Shown: positions 1-13,243 of the stretch, piece by piece
Position numbering within the stretch: the stretch's first letter is position 1
How the letters are laid out: each line of letters starts with the position of its first letter
Origin: Lingula anatina
Taxonomy: Eukaryota; Brachiopoda; Lingulata; Lingulida; Lingulidae
NCBI RefSeq assembly: GCF_001039355.2
Contig: NW_019775674.1
Coordinates: forward strand, 190,969-246,801
Length of the DNA stretch: 55,833 nt
Direction of reading: 5' to 3'
Program-made: the position numbers and the translations under genes
The notes under the pieces: generated by a model
Seen by the model: only the letters and a program-made list of their open reading frames with translations
Told to the model about the DNA's origin: nothing
Databases searched by the model: none

Positions 1-630
1 ATTGACAGCAGCCACCATGTTAGTCGTGACGTCAGCCTTCTTCACCACGTGACACCTAGGGGGAGTGCCTTTGCCCATAAACGTATCATCTATATGTCTG
101 CTTTTTAAAGCTTTAATAGATCGTCAGAATTAAGTTCACTGATAAATTCAAAATGAAAAGTATTGTTTGGCAAGTGAAAGCGCGACGTTACTAATGTTCA
201 GAATGTGATAGGCTTAGCAGCAATCTAGTACGGGAAATATACAGCTGCACAGTGGAGCTGCCAATCAAACAAATATATGGACAAGTGTGACCTACTTTAA
301 AACTCAGACGCGCTACCACAGGGGTAAATCAGCAATTAGGCTAAAATTACGGGTTTATTTGTAAACTTCCATTATTTTAAGATAGCCTGATATGTAGTTG
401 ATATTTCATCTATCTAATACTGACAAATTCAGAAAAACACCCAAATTTTGACAATTTACTGTTATCTACATCCTTAATATTGAAAAATAAATCATCTCCA
501 TAAATTTGTGAAAATTATACTTGAACTTACAGAGGTAAATGTAATGGCCAATTATCAAGATTAATTTCAAACACTGCGATTAACTTTATATTCTTAGTTT
601 AAACATATTTTAGATGGCTCCTTTAAACCC
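1..630. other. Intergenic, no feature seen
   Basis: AT-rich sequence with no long open frame, no splice-bounded coding segment and no repeat that I could pair with another part of the window. Confidence 0.5.
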
Positions 631-1630
631 GCACTAACTGTAGACTTGGGTGTACATGAGAACACACCTCACTCGTCCTGATAGCCGGAGTCACCTGAGA
701 TGTACCGTACACTGCACCACGAGGCACTTGATACAAGAGATAGCAGAACTGAAGTAGTTAATTAATCAATGCGCTGATTGTCTGTGAAGTTATTCTAAGT
801 AGGGACTTCGATAACATTTTGTTCAAGGAGATGTTGTTTACAGCTCAATACAAGGACAAGAGAATGCCAGTGATTGAGCAGTTATTACCTTCCCCGCCCG
901 ACACTACCATTGAATAACATCTCATTTAACGGGGTTTTGGAACTTTCCAAATACCTTCAAACTATGGTTCTTTAATTTTGCACTAACTGTAGACTTGGGT
1001 GTATGTGAGAACACACCTCACTCGTCCTGATAGCTGGAGTCACCTGAGCTGTACTCCGCACCACGAGGCACTCGTTACAAGAGATAGCAGAACTGGGCTA
1101 GTTCATTAACCCAGACGTTGATTGTCTGTGAAGTTATTCTAAGTAGGGACTTCGATAACATTTTGTTCAAGGAGATGTTGTTTATCGCTCAATACAAGGA
1201 CAGGAGAATGTCAATGATAAAGCAGTTATTACCTTACCCGCCCGACACTACTTATGTCTAACATCTTATTTTACGGGGTTTTGGAACTTTCCAAATACCT
1301 TCAAACTATGATTCTTTAATTAAGTTTGCACTAACTGTACACTTGGGTGTACGTGAGAACACATCTCACTCGTCCTGATAGCAGGAGTCACCTGAGATGA
1401 ACGCCCCACCACGAGGCACTTGTTACAAGAGATAGCAGAACTGAAGTAGTTAATTAACCCAGGCGCTGACTGTCTGTGAATTTATTGTAAGTAGGCTATC
1501 TGATTTTGTACAGGGACATGTTGTTTTCTGCTCAATATTAAGGCGGGGAATGTCAATGATTTAGCATTCATTACCTTTCCAGCCTGCAACTACCAATTCA
1601 CCCGGACTTTGGTACTTGTCAAATATTTTC
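631..1630. repeat. Tandem repeat, ~349-bp unit, about 2.9 copies
   Basis: Three consecutive units start with GCACTAACTGTA at 631, 980 and 1328, so the period is 349 then 348 bases. The shared order is a CTCACTCGTCCTGATAG block, a CACGAGGCACT block, a GATAGCAGAACTG block, an AAGTAGGGACTTCGATAAC block and a GGGGTTTTGGAACTTTCC block. The third unit is the most diverged and lacks part of the AAGTAGGGACTTCGATAAC stretch. No open frame runs through the unit. It looks like a short satellite-type array or local duplication; I do not recognise the family. Confidence 0.85.
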
Positions 1631-2655
1631 AAACGATTTACGTAAATAATAATAATAATAATAATACATTTTAAAAACGTGCTACATGTGCATCTCAGTG
1701 TTACTTACACTACCAAATAAAAACTAAAACCACAAAGATAAATTAAAAACTAACATAAAGGTATTTAATATTAAAAAATTAAAGTTAATTAAAATGTTAT
1801 TTAAATTCTTTTCAAAACAGTGATAAGAGTTAAGACACATTTGATATGTTAATAAAATTGGACCACAAAAGAAGTGCAGCAATCTCAAAACTCCTGTATC
1901 AAAATGTTTTTAGTCTTTTTGGTATCGTTTCACTTCAGTTAAAATTGACCGCTGGAAAGAAGAGTTTTCAAATATATATATATATATTGTTCATGTAAAG
2001 TCAATAATTTCATCTGATAGACTATTCTTTGAGGCTGCATGTGGGTAACCAATGAAGATCGTGGAGAACTGGTGTACACCTAACCTGGGAATCACATGAT
2101 ATGGTGGGACTTTTGAATTTGCGAAGGGAACGAAATGCTGAATTCTGAATAGACTGCTTTTTTTCCAATTTGATAGTTAGGCATTCAGAACAACAGTGCC
2201 ACAACATGATTCAGAATTCAGCTCGATACAAGCAGACAATGCAGCATAACCTGCAGTTCGTTCAGTGCCCAAAGTTGATGTTTCAGTTAGCCTCCTTTTA
2301 AATAAATATACCGTTCTGGGTGAATTAGAACATTGAAACTTCATTAAATCGCGAGAATATTTTTGAGTTAAATGATAATTTTATTATTAATGGAAATTAA
2401 GCTGCGATGTGTGGTACATATGCCGTGATTACACTGTCCTTCATCTGTTGCGTTAGTCTACATTTTGCTTTACGTGCTGGGGAATTTTAAAAATCTGTGC
2501 GTACAATTTTTAAAGGTCTGGTTTCGCCCCTGCTCTAGGTTGTAGATGGCATTGTGCACACCATGTTCGGTCACTGTTTGTTGGACTAGGGGTGATCGTT
2601 CATTATAATGTATAGTTATACATTATTTGGTCCCTGTTACTTCCCTGTGTTGTTT
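1631..2655. other. Intergenic with short microsatellites
   Basis: Holds an (AAT)n tract at about 1645-1666 and a (TA)n tract at about 1973-1986. The small open frames here have no recognisable protein character. No gene seen. Confidence 0.5.
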
Positions 2656-2659
2656 ATAA

Positions 2660-3005
2660 GCGCATCAATATAGCAATATCTCCAAACCTTAGTTTTCTTC
2701 TCATGAATGGATTTGAAGTTGAGTGTTTATGTACATGCAGACACAGATGAACCTCGTATAAAATACTTTTTTGGTCGAACGAAAACTTTTGGCATTTTAT
2801 TTGAAACCGTGGGCCTCTAGGTCGTACTTGCGGTGATGGATGGTGATAATGAACGGTTGAACATGATTTGGTTCCTTTTACTTCCCCGTGGTGTTTATAT
2901 AGGGTACTTAAATAGCAATATGTCTTAACCTTAGTTTTATCTACGTGCATGGATTTGAAGTTACGTGTTGCCTCATTCTGACTACACCGGTGCTTAAAAC
3001 GTAAG
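2660..3005. repeat. Two diverged copies of a dispersed repeat module
   Basis: The module includes ACCTTAGTTTT followed by CATGNATGGATTTGAAGTT. It occurs around 2687-2722 and 2931-2962, and again around 4904-4940. In the second and third copies it is followed by an AAACGTAAGG sequence (2998 and 4960) and preceded by a 'TTGAACATNATTTGG' stretch. The copies are unequal in length and diverged, as expected for an old interspersed element or old local duplication. No protein is encoded. Family not recognised. Confidence 0.6.
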
Positions 3006-3022
3006 GGGGGGGGGGGGGGGGG
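3005..3022. repeat. Poly-G tract
   Basis: A run of 18 consecutive G on the plus strand, directly after the second module of the dispersed repeat. Confidence 0.9.
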
Positions 3023-3286
3023 TGCACCGAGAGCATATCGATTTTCATGTTAGCCGCACATGGGTGTGCGGCACCCGCACTATTACGTAAAGCCTCGGTC
3101 ACAACCGGACGCACTGAATTCGGCTTCGACGAAAACCAAAATTGTGATTCATATTTAGGCAGGAAATCGAATCTTGCGGAGTACTAATTCTCCATTATAA
3201 CACAATGACTTACACACGTTGCACATGCTTGACATATATAGCTACCCTAGGTTCTAGCTTTCAGTTTTGCCAGCTCGATATTGATT

Positions 3287-3599
3287 ACATAGATATTGCG
3301 CCAACATTTTGTGAAAAAAAAACACGTTTTCTTCAGAGTATCAATTCATCACTTTAGTGTTATGGGTAAATGTGCCCTTTTCGACTTTAAAATCATCTGA
3401 CCCCCTCTTCTCTCTAGATCTGCCCATCACGTTTTACCCACTGTAAGCATACATACTGTACCTAGGGATGTTATGTGACCGTGGCGGTATGCTGATTTTA
3501 AAGTCGAAAAGGGCACATTTAACACTAAAGTGATGAATTGGTACTCTGAAGAAAACGGGTTATTTTTTTTTTCACAACATGTTGGAGCAATATCTATGT
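3287..3599. mobile_element. Foldback element with ~109-bp arms
   Basis: The left arm (about 3287-3395) and the right arm (about 3492-3599) are inverted copies. Both contain an AGATATTGC block, an A-run, a GTTTTCTTCAGAGTA block, a TTCATCACTTTAGTGTTA block and GTGCCCTTTTCGACTTTAAAA, with only a few mismatches and small indels. A ~96-base unpaired centre separates them. No open frame is present. The structure fits a non-autonomous foldback/MITE. I could not define a clean target-site duplication. Confidence 0.8.
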
Positions 3600-4694
3600 T
3601 GTAGATTATTGCTAATTAGTGAAAGTTTAAAAAAAAGTGTTTTTTTTTTTTTGCATCTATCGCTTGCAAGTATATATCATCGTAAGTTTAGGGGAATTCC
3701 CTTTTTTGTTGATCCTATTGACGTCATAGCGTTGTGAAATCTTTCCCAACACCTGCGCTGAATAGTTTGATAAATCAACGTCATATTAAATGGGAATTCA
3801 ATCTCTGGGGAACTATATTCAATAATCGCAATGCATACATATCGTCTGGTGAATCTTGCAAAAGTCTATAGAAAATGTATTTGGATAAATGTTTGATTTA
3901 AGCTATAATTTCAATGTGGTTTATGACTTGACACTATATCGGTGCGTAGCTTTCGCCAACAAATCCAATAAGACTACTCAAAACAGATAGGAAATATCGA
4001 GAAGAAATGAGATAAATAAGCATTTTGCCTCGCTATAATTACTTGTGGAAACTCGTTTCTTCATTTCAACATTTCAAAGCATTAAATCACTCACCTTGTC
4101 AGGTACAACCTTCTACCGTGGTAACACTGGGGCGACAGGTATGGCGTTCACCTCTAATAACAGGAATGTTGGGAAAACCCGTTTTCAAACAGAGGCGGTG
4201 ACCTTTTTTGTAATCACTTTGATATAAAAAGAAAACAGGCACATGGTTTATTTTCTATTAGACTTTGGGAATGCTCACTAGTAAACACATCTAATTCAAT
4301 GAGATGTGACCAGATTTGGTGCTCTTCAAGTACATAATGTTGAAAGGAGCGGTTGTCAATTGTATAGATATGCCCCCTTGTTATTTGATCTACTGATTCA
4401 CAATCAACATATGTCCTCCCCCCCCCCCCCTTAACACCTGACAGAACAGTGATATTAGTCAACAATTTCCCTGCTTAATACTACCTTTACCCATATTGAT
4501 AGATTACTAGGTACTGTACTTGGGCCTTGCGAAATCCGTGCGATTACGGCACGGATGTACGTGGCGATTTTAGGGCGGCGCCTGAGCTGAGGCAGGCTGT
4601 GTCGTACGGATTCACAGCTTGCGCGTCTTCTACATTTTGTTTTTAAATGTTTTTTTTTTATATTGTTTAGTTTATTCATTTTTTATATTTATTT

Positions 4695-4698
<4 letters not shown>

Positions 4699-4744
<46 letters not shown>
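4699..4744. repeat. (ATT)n microsatellite
   Basis: About fifteen perfect ATT units on the plus strand. It produces a meaningless poly-isoleucine open frame on the minus strand. Confidence 0.95.
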
Positions 4745-4745
<1 letters not shown>

Positions 4746-4839
4746 TCTAATTTTAGCAGCCTGTGCACTTGGTGATAGATGACATAACACCCTTCCTGTA
4801 CAGGCATTGTTCGGTCGATTTGCCGTGGACATAATAATG

Positions 4840-5260
4840 GTTGAACATCATTTGGCCCTTCTTTTTGGTGATTGATTATTAACAAAAATAGAGGAGATCA
4901 TTCAACCTTAGTTTTATTCACATGCATGGATTTGAAGTTGTATGTTTGCTAGGGTGTTTTAAACGTAAGGATGGGCTTGCACCGTTTATTTATCGACCGT
5001 AGAATCTTTTGGACATGCCCAACATCCTCCGCACGTGCAGTCTGCGAACTGGAAATTTCGTAAGGACTTGCGTGGGAAGTGAGATTCTGCACACAATTTG
5101 GACGCAAACAGCTCGTTAGAGCCCGTACGGCCGGTTGTAACCGAAGCTTAAGGAGAAAGGACATGGCACGCACGTACTCGTCGTAGCTCATAAATTTTTC
5201 GATGTCGAGAAACGTACGGAAAATCGTATACGATTTCATCGTACGGTGCCGTGGCAAACG
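4840..5260. repeat. Third dispersed-repeat copy and CGTACGG-rich segment
   Basis: Positions about 4840-4990 match the module at 2860-3030. The following segment to about 5260 is rich in CGTACGG words (for example 5126, 5213, 5240) and contains a CCGGTTGTAACCGAAGC stretch. That stretch is an approximate inverted copy of the GCCTCGGTCACAACCGGACG stretch near 3092. This suggests a dispersed element present in both orientations. No coding capacity was recognised. Confidence 0.5.
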
Positions 5261-5299
5261 TAATTTAGGATTTAAGTAATGGCTGAGAAGTGATATTAA

Positions 5300-8200
5300 A
5301 CCGATTCGGATCATAAACGTATGCTTAGACACAAAAAAATATGTTTTAAGTCATTTAATCACGATTGAAAATTCAATTCACTCACTTTTCTTTCTATTTG
5401 TAGGTACGCTGCTGCTGCTTCTTCTTTTATTCACGCACAAATCCATACTTGCAATGTCGACGTGGTATGGCTGTTGCATGCTTTGGTGATATAAAATCAA
5501 TCTCTACATAAACCCAAAATATGTTTGTAATACCTACCATTACACTGGGGTAACTTTTCTTTTTTTTTTTTTTTTTTTTGAAAAGAAAACGCAAACGGGC
5601 ATACGAAGTCGCAAGTTAATGAATGTGTTCCGTGAATGTGTTCTGAGAAAGGGAAGGTTTGCCTTACTGACCTTTTGTGTTGCATTTTATATTTTTTATT
5701 CGTCAGAAAGATTAGACGATGCGCGTAGACGCTTACTCTTTGTGTCTTCGTGATCTCGGGGCAATGCATGGCGAGTTTAGCAAATGGCAAAATTTGTTAC
5801 GCAGCTAAGTTCACTCTAACATTCTAACACACGCAGGAAGAATTCCTGTTAAATTTTTGTTTTGGACTTGACCAATTTTCTATTAATCTAATTGCAACCA
5901 ATTATTTATATACTTATTGCAGGACAGCCTATTCCCCCTTTTGGTCCGTTCTTCACTAGGTAATTTAATGCTTTTATCTTGGTTCATTGTTTCAGTTTGC
6001 GTTTTAATTAAGACAATATGACCAACATATTTTTTCATATGACAAAACATCGGTTACGTTTGTATTTGTGTCTTTTTAACGACATAAGTACAACAAACCC
6101 ATGCTATGGGGTGTTTAAAGAAGTCTGAGAGCGCCAGAGAGGGAACGGAAACAAATAGTTAACAAAGAATTAACTGATATAACCAAAAATGCAAAAGTCG
6201 GAGTGGTGTATTTTTTCGCCTTCTTTCACGTCAACTTAAGTATATTTAATAAAGTTTCAGATAAATACATTTACGCTCACCGATATATATCGCAAAAATT
6301 AAGAGCTAGGCTAAAAGTATCCTTTTTAGCGTTTTTTTTTTTAAATTTATTTATCGATTTTTCTTTCATTTGTCAATTAATTTAGGCGATTCGATTAACT
6401 CTTTCACCCATTTATTAGGTATTTTGAGTAGAAGAAATCAGTTATCCGACTGAACAAATAGGGCCGGTTTTCCCCAACCGCCACGCATAGGCCCTACTCT
6501 CTTTCAAAATTTTCTTTCTTTCCTCTGGAAATGGACTTTTAACACGAACTTTTCTCTTCCCCATAGTGAACTAGCTAGACTTCTTAGCTGCTAAGCTGAT
6601 GTAAGACTTATGACCTATTACCGCACACGTAATCGGCTTATAACTCATTAACTGTGCTCCGACCCCCTCATGGCAACGGCCCTTAGTAACACAGGCGTGG
6701 CTTAGTTGTCAGCCTGACTGGGGCGCGTGCCGGTTGAAAAACTCATCAAAAGACACATTTTGCGATGCAAATTCATAAAAATTATTACATCCAACGTTAG
6801 ATACTTTTTTGATTAATATAAACACACAAAAAACTCAAAAATATGATTTTAAGCGTACTTAACCCTATCACCGGCCTTAAATGAAATTCAAACTCTTTGA
6901 GTCAACAGTGGGGTGGGTGGGGCCTATGATGCGTTTGTCAATCTGTATAAGGTCGTCCCGCTGTCTGATTAAAAGCTTGTCTGGTTCTATGACATGTTCT
7001 GTAGTCGCTTTAAAAGCCGGTTGTACGAGGGACGCACGTCCCGGGGGGAGGAGGGGGTAGGCTGGTTTCAAATAACGATTTTAGGTAAACAAGTGGCCTT
7101 CATCAGCTGCAGAGTCCTGGTAATAGGGGATGGGAGAGGAGACACTGTTCCGATAGCCATCTCCAGGCTTTTTCTTTTTCTAAAAGGGAGGGATACGGAT
7201 AACACTAGAAATATACCAGGAAGCATCCCAAAGGTTGCGGAGGGGTACTTTGTTTCCCTATCTTCAAATCACCTGACAAAGAGAAGTTGAAGGAGTTTAA
7301 ACAATTATTAAAAACAAAGATCAGTAGGCGAAATTGATCAAGGACATACATTTTGCAAAAACGTTACTTTTAGGGCACCAAATGCAAAGCAAACGTTCAT
7401 GTATTTCAAACATTGATAAGTGTTCATTTATTTCAGTGAAAGGACTATGCATAATTGGCCTCTTGTATTTGCAATATACGTCCTCGATTTAGTGTTTAAA
7501 AAAGCTCCAAATTATGCCAGCACACAGACAGTGCTATGATAAACATCGTGTATTGAATAAAATTAAAATAAAAATATTTTTGTTAGATAATAGCAATAAA
7601 AAAAAATAAAAAAAAACAAATTATGGACAACTGGGACCTTACGCTTTCCAGGCGTTGATATTTTACCAACCGACATTACATTGGAATTGGTTTAACAAAA
7701 TTAAGAATGAAAATATATTGTGTTATATCATACAACAGTAAAAGTTAGTACACAGAACAAAACAGTAGTTATTCAAAATTCAGGTATAACAAGTAATAGC
7801 TCTCTGAAAAATCGATCTCTACTGTACTGTTACATTATACTACATATGTAACCCAGTTATTACATGCATCCAAAAGGGGTTCGTTATTATGACTACAAAC
7901 CTGACTTTTCCCAGCACAAACATGAAAATAAAGAAATAGAAAAATCAATCAGATAAAGTAATCTGTAAATATTACCTACGATTATCAAACTAGAAGAAAA
8001 GAGGAAGATTCAGAGTATGGTTCGGCTTTATTTTTAAATGTCCGAAAATGAATCATTTTCATGACGTTTGCAGGAACCGTATGCGCAATGTGCGTATTAA
8101 ATTTGGTTAAATATCTGTGTGAATTACTCTTAAAGTTCCACTGAAAAATACTGGAATTAGTGGACTTTAAACCTGTGTAAAGACCAGGACGTTAAGGGAG

Positions 8201-9680
8201 GACAAAAGGTATAACAATAATGATATAAATAGCATATCATGCCTTTTGTCAGTAACTAGGCTGTTCACATGTATTTCAATCAGACTTAACTACTTCTCTG
8301 TCTTTGTCAAGTTCCAATCTTCCATAAGGTCTGAATATACAATTGTAACCCATCTTCCCATTATCTTTCGCGTAACCAATTTGATGTCTGAAGTCCCCAG
8401 CTATGAATATGTTACTGACAGTTTAATGTCACCAGGTAAGTTAAAGTTGTTTAGAAAATTAACCAATGGCATTCCTATTCAAGGGGCTACAATGTGTTCA
8501 CCAGGTATTATAAATATTGTCCCTTTTTTATCTCTGCATGTCTCACTAACACTGCCTGGATTTTCAGACTTTCAGACTTCATTTATTCAGCAGACTTATA
8601 AATGGTCTCTGCTTTTAAGACGGCCACATTGAAGCAATTTATTTCTGAATTCAAATTCAGTATACCTGTCACGCACATGTTGAGCTTATCCAATGGCTAG
8701 TTATACTTTTAGAACACATTGTAACGGATAGATACCATTATTCAATATTGTATAAATTAATTGTCAACGCCATCTTGTTTGATAGTGGCGGTAATCCATA
8801 AGTCAGTGCGTTTTCGGTATGTTTGAGTACAAAAGGTGGCAATAAAATTGACCATACAACTGTATGACGTATCCTTGATTAATGTGGTAAATATATTATC
8901 TACATGTGTTAGCCATATGGGCTCTGTTGTTCTGCATTTGGTAAACATTACAGATTTGACAAGTGACAATGCACTTTGCATTTTGGACTCTCTGTGACTC
9001 AAATCCTGTAAACCCATAATTTACAAACGCTCCTTACAATACTCATTGCAAACCGCACTTTATTTCCTTTTTCCAACTGTGGAGTCTGCTGCTGACTTGT
9101 ATGTTCAAGTTATACATCAGTTGATATTTAGTAGTAAATAAGTATAGGATGATAAGATAAAAAATAAATAAATAAATACGGTTTTATATGGATGTGAAAT
9201 GAAAATTAAACTTGAAAAATGCATATGTAATAAAATATTAATTAGGTACTGTCAAATACACTATAGGTATTATTATCTACATTTTCTTGTCTCTGTACAT
9301 TTTAAACCAATATTGACAGATACCTGTCTACACGTGAGTCTGAAGCCCTTACCTTAAATGTACACTTCTAAATTAAAACTTGAATTACACTATTTGGCAT
9401 TGCATACTTTTGCCTCTAAATTGGGCAAAAAATGACGGTGATTTCCAAAGGATATTAAGCCTAGTTAACACTTTCTACATGCCCACGGCATCAAGACAGG
9501 AATAAAACTTGACTGTGAATTATCCTTTAAGCTGTGTGTATTTTTATAAAGAAAAAATATATTTTTCATGATTCAATTGTTCATCCATTCTACTTCTGTC
9601 AGTTTTGGTATTTATAACTGTCCATGTGACAGCTTTGCTACCTTGTTTTAAAGATTACACCAGTTTCCCCTTACGAAAAT
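5300..9680. other. Intergenic, no gene recognised
   Basis: Contains a poly-T tract (about 5557-5579), A-rich stretches near 7600 and a short (AAAT)n near 9165. The longest open frame (8246-8632, plus) has no recognisable domain, no flanking splice signals I trust and a composition like the surrounding spacer, so I do not call it a gene. Confidence 0.5.
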
Positions 9681-9681
9681 T

Positions 9682-9743
9682 TCCTATAGGATCCTATAGG
9701 ATTCCTATAGGATCCTATAGGAAATCTTATAGGATCCTATAGG
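9682..9743. repeat. Cluster of TCCTATAGGA palindromes
   Basis: The self-complementary word TCCTATAGGA (or a one-base variant) occurs about five times within 62 bases, partly overlapping through GGATCC. Diverged single copies follow at about 9913-9929 and 10087-10103. The strand can fold on itself almost completely. Confidence 0.85.
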
Positions 9744-10192
9744 GCACCTGTTGTAAGTTAAAATCTTGAGAAAAATACATATCTTATAAACAAATATCAC
9801 TCTAAACAAAAGATATTTGATATAGGTCAATTTTATCAGTGGAATTGTCAATTATATATCACTGTTAAAGCAAAAATGCTTTTTATTGGTTATAATGCAC
9901 AATCTTATAGTCTTCTATAGGATTCTATAGAAATTCTTTAATTTCTATTTTAAAGAAATCTTAAAAAATTGATCATTTGTAAAGTAATCTTTTATGGAGA
10001 AATATTTTATCATTAGGAATGTTTTTGTACCAAATCATTGAAGCTGAAATTATTTTTTAAAATTTATGTTCAGACCATTACAAAAATTCCTATAGGATCC
10101 TATTAGCCTTTTTCATCTTTTCCGGAAATTGAAATTGCATTGTGGGTAGGGGAGCCCTGCTACGTCGAAACACTTACAGCGGTGCTAAAAAC

Positions 10193-10350
10193 CATGGCTG
10201 GGTTTACGTGCTTTTTGTCCCGATACTACAATAACAATAAGCGAGATCGGCACATGAGATTTAATAAGTTCCCAACAAACCCGTTAGAATGAAAAATATG
10301 GTAGAAAGAAAGGAAAATATAGTAGGTTTGGATCAAAAGCAGGGCACCGC
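10193..10350 (+). pseudogene. Decayed THAP-domain-like coding relic
   Basis: Starting at an ATG at 10193, the plus frame reads MAGFTCFLSRYYNNNKRDRH and continues MRFNKFPTNP. This resembles the start of a THAP zinc-finger domain: a Cys region, then N-N-x-K-R-D, then F-x-K-F-P. The frame is closed by stops right after NPLE and again several times within the next 60 bases. The second expected cysteine of the C2CH set is not visible. THAP domains occur in P-element-type transposases and in cellular DNA-binding proteins. The palindrome cluster upstream (9682-10103) hints at a dead DNA transposon. Assignment is by motif only. Confidence 0.45.
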
Positions 10351-10799
10351 GTTTCGAAGGCCGGAAGAAAACCTATAATATTAGGAGATCAACGGTGCTT
10401 TAATAAAAAACAGAAATGCTTAGTTAAACAACGGATATAACGAACTATCGGCAAATAGAACTCGGGGGTAAAAAATGCGAGAAAAAAAAAATTATAAAGA
10501 TTTGAAGAAAAAATTGAAGAATAGGCCGGGGCCTAAAAATTAAGAAAAGACTTCTAGCATGAGATTATGGAAAAAGAAAGTAAAAGCTGTGAAGTTTTAC
10601 ACGGGGATTCTACTTACAAAAAATTCAAGAACTTTCACGACTTTTTGTGTAACAACAAAGAGAAGGTTTGAAAAGTTTTGTATGTAATATCCTTTTTGTG
10701 TGTGTTTTATTGATAAGTGATCATTTTAAATGTTGTAGGCCCACCACAGGTTTTAGTCTCTAATAACCCTTAGCAGGGTGGGTTCTATTTTTTTTTACT

Positions 10800-13243
10800 T
10801 GAGACGTTAATAAAATTTTTATTATTATGTATTCAGTCCCGTATACGTATTACTAATTTGTACAAACGGAGCTCATATTATCAAGATCAACAGAGACATA
10901 CGAAGAAGAAAGTACATCGGCTCTTGTTGAACGCGTTATCGGCGAAATGAAAAGTTATTTATTTCTGACCTCAATTACAAGAGAATTGGAAAATACAAAA
11001 AATGCAGAAAAGCCTTTCTATAAGCTACACGTACATAATACATGTATGGTAAAGACAAAATGGATAATAAACATAATCCAACAACGTATTTGTAAAGTAA
11101 TACAAATATGCTTAGTATTAAAGTAGGCCTACGTATATTTAACTGTCTTAGATAGTTGAAAAGTATGAAATGTGTGGAAAACACTTTATTTGAATGATTT
11201 AATTGTCTGTGATTGAAAACGATGAAAATACGCATGAAAACATTTAAAAATCAAATAATTGGCCTCTTGCTATAATTTTGTTTTTGTTTCAGTTTGACAA
11301 AATTTTCATACTTGTCAGACAGAAAGGCTGACATTTTTTACCTGTCGTAAATTTTGTACATATACTAGAGTAAGACACGGTAAACTTTAATTATCGTCTG
11401 GGAAAGAGTCGAGAATTCCTGTCTCACCTATTTAACACTTAAAAGATTTTAATTACAGAGGAAAGGTCGTAGTTGTGGCCGCCCGCCTTACCGAACAATT
11501 GAACAAGTAACACCTGATGCCTTATCAGGTACCAAACGATTTAATTAGTTCACCGACGAACGATCTGCGTACACAGTAGCTTCGAGTCAAACAATGCAGG
11601 AAATCTTTTCATTTTATCACTTTAAAAATCTCTTAAGATATCCTTCAAACAAGACATAAAAATCGTAATGAATTGACACTGCCGGTGTGGCGTGATAGAC
11701 CCGTGCCGTGACGAAACCGTTCTGCACATGCGCATTGAGGGTAGATTGAAAGAAGTAACTTCCTGTATGACGATGTCGTCCTAAGTAGGCACTATGTTTG
11801 CACTGAACTATGATTTTCCAATTCATAATTCAGTGGTTTTCGTCATGAGAGGGTATGTATTTGATAATCTTATTACTACAGTATACGGGGGAATGTTGGA
11901 AGTGAGCTTTTGATCGTGACTGAACTGTTTTGCTCTGTGTAAAAAAACGTGGCAGATCTAAGACTCGTACTATAAATCTTTTCACTCTACAATGTTCTTT
12001 CAATTCAGAGTTCAGTCATTTTCATTAAAAAGAAATTGTGTATGTTATAATACTACAACTTTCTCTACGGGGAAATGTTGGAAATGCATGTGCAGCTACG
12101 TACTGTAAGTCAACAGACTGCTACCCCCGCGTGAATAATCCGCCAGAACGGTTTATTCATGACGACAGTTTCTTCACGTGACACCGGTACATGAGGTGAT
12201 ATCGCCACAGCTTGCATATATACATGTACAAAATTGTGAAGACGTAGGCCTGCGCACCTGTGTACGAGTCTACTGGCTATTTTGATTTTATATATAAAAA
12301 AATAACGAGTCTCTTTCGCATATCTTTATTATCGGAAGCATTTAAAAGAACTCCGAAGCTTTAGTTCGTCATCACTATTGAATGTACAGCCAAGGCTCGG
12401 ACGCTTAGGTGAAGTCTAGTTTTAAAGCGCATCGTATTTAAACTGAGAAAGAAAATATTTAATTGCTTGATTCTCCGTCCAAATAGCTGTTTCTTGCCTA
12501 CAGTTTACGCATTTCTGTGCTTCAGCCACCTTTTTAGTTTGACAGAAAGCAATGCACGCTTCATACGACCTTTTTTATATGCGCACCTTGTACATCATCT
12601 ACACCTAGCATTGCCATGCTGGAAACAGCAGAGGACCACTATGACCCCTGTGGCGCGCGGTTCCTGTCATGCGGGGGATAATCCCAAACTTGACTCAATT
12701 CAAGTTTGATCTATGCGTAGCTGGTAAAGAATAGAGAGCAATGGCCATCCCCGGCTCAGCATCACTTTAAGTGCCTTTAAATGGGGCAAGAGTACCCCTG
12801 CTTTTATGCGCATTCCATCTTTAAAAGCAAAACCAATGTATTTGAGATTTATGTTTTCTCTTTATCACCAAATACACCGTTTCAATCGTTCCATTCTGTG
12901 GCAAAATGACCATATATGTAGCCAATTTCTTAAATTCTAATAAACCGCCGCCAGTGGAATTCATCAGTCTCCATCCTCATAACCAGTGATTCTTAAACTA
13001 GAATATTTGAATGAGATTTATTGATGGTAATTATGCGCAGGGTATTTAATTAATAAGGTGCACCTTGTCAATTAGAAAGAAAGCAATGATATTCCATAGA
13101 AATGAAACAAAGGTCTTTGCCAAAGGTACTATGTACAGTGTAATATATGTCTTTCGAAATATCTAAGTTGATATCCAAGTGTTGCCTCTCCCATATTCCT
13201 GATATTCGATACATCTTTTTACGGAAGATAACTTTACACAATT
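10800..13243. other. Intergenic; contains a diverged local duplication
   Basis: No gene recognised. Segments at about 11813-11910 and 11995-12095 share TTCAATTCA..TTCAGT..TTTTC, then a TACTACA word, and end in a GGGG(G)AATGTTGGAA block. This indicates an old ~180-base tandem duplication. On the minus strand an AATAAA signal at 13017-13022 lies about 220 bases beyond the stop of aminotransferase copy A and could serve as its polyadenylation signal. Confidence 0.45.

Noticed and set aside
631-1630. CRISPR-like interpretation of the tandem repeats
   Set aside because: Units are ~349 bases with no short-repeat/spacer pattern, and the genome is eukaryotic.
8246-8632. 128-codon open frame on the plus strand
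   Set aside because: No recognisable domain, no paralogue in the window and composition like the surrounding spacer; length is within chance expectation for AT-rich DNA of this size.
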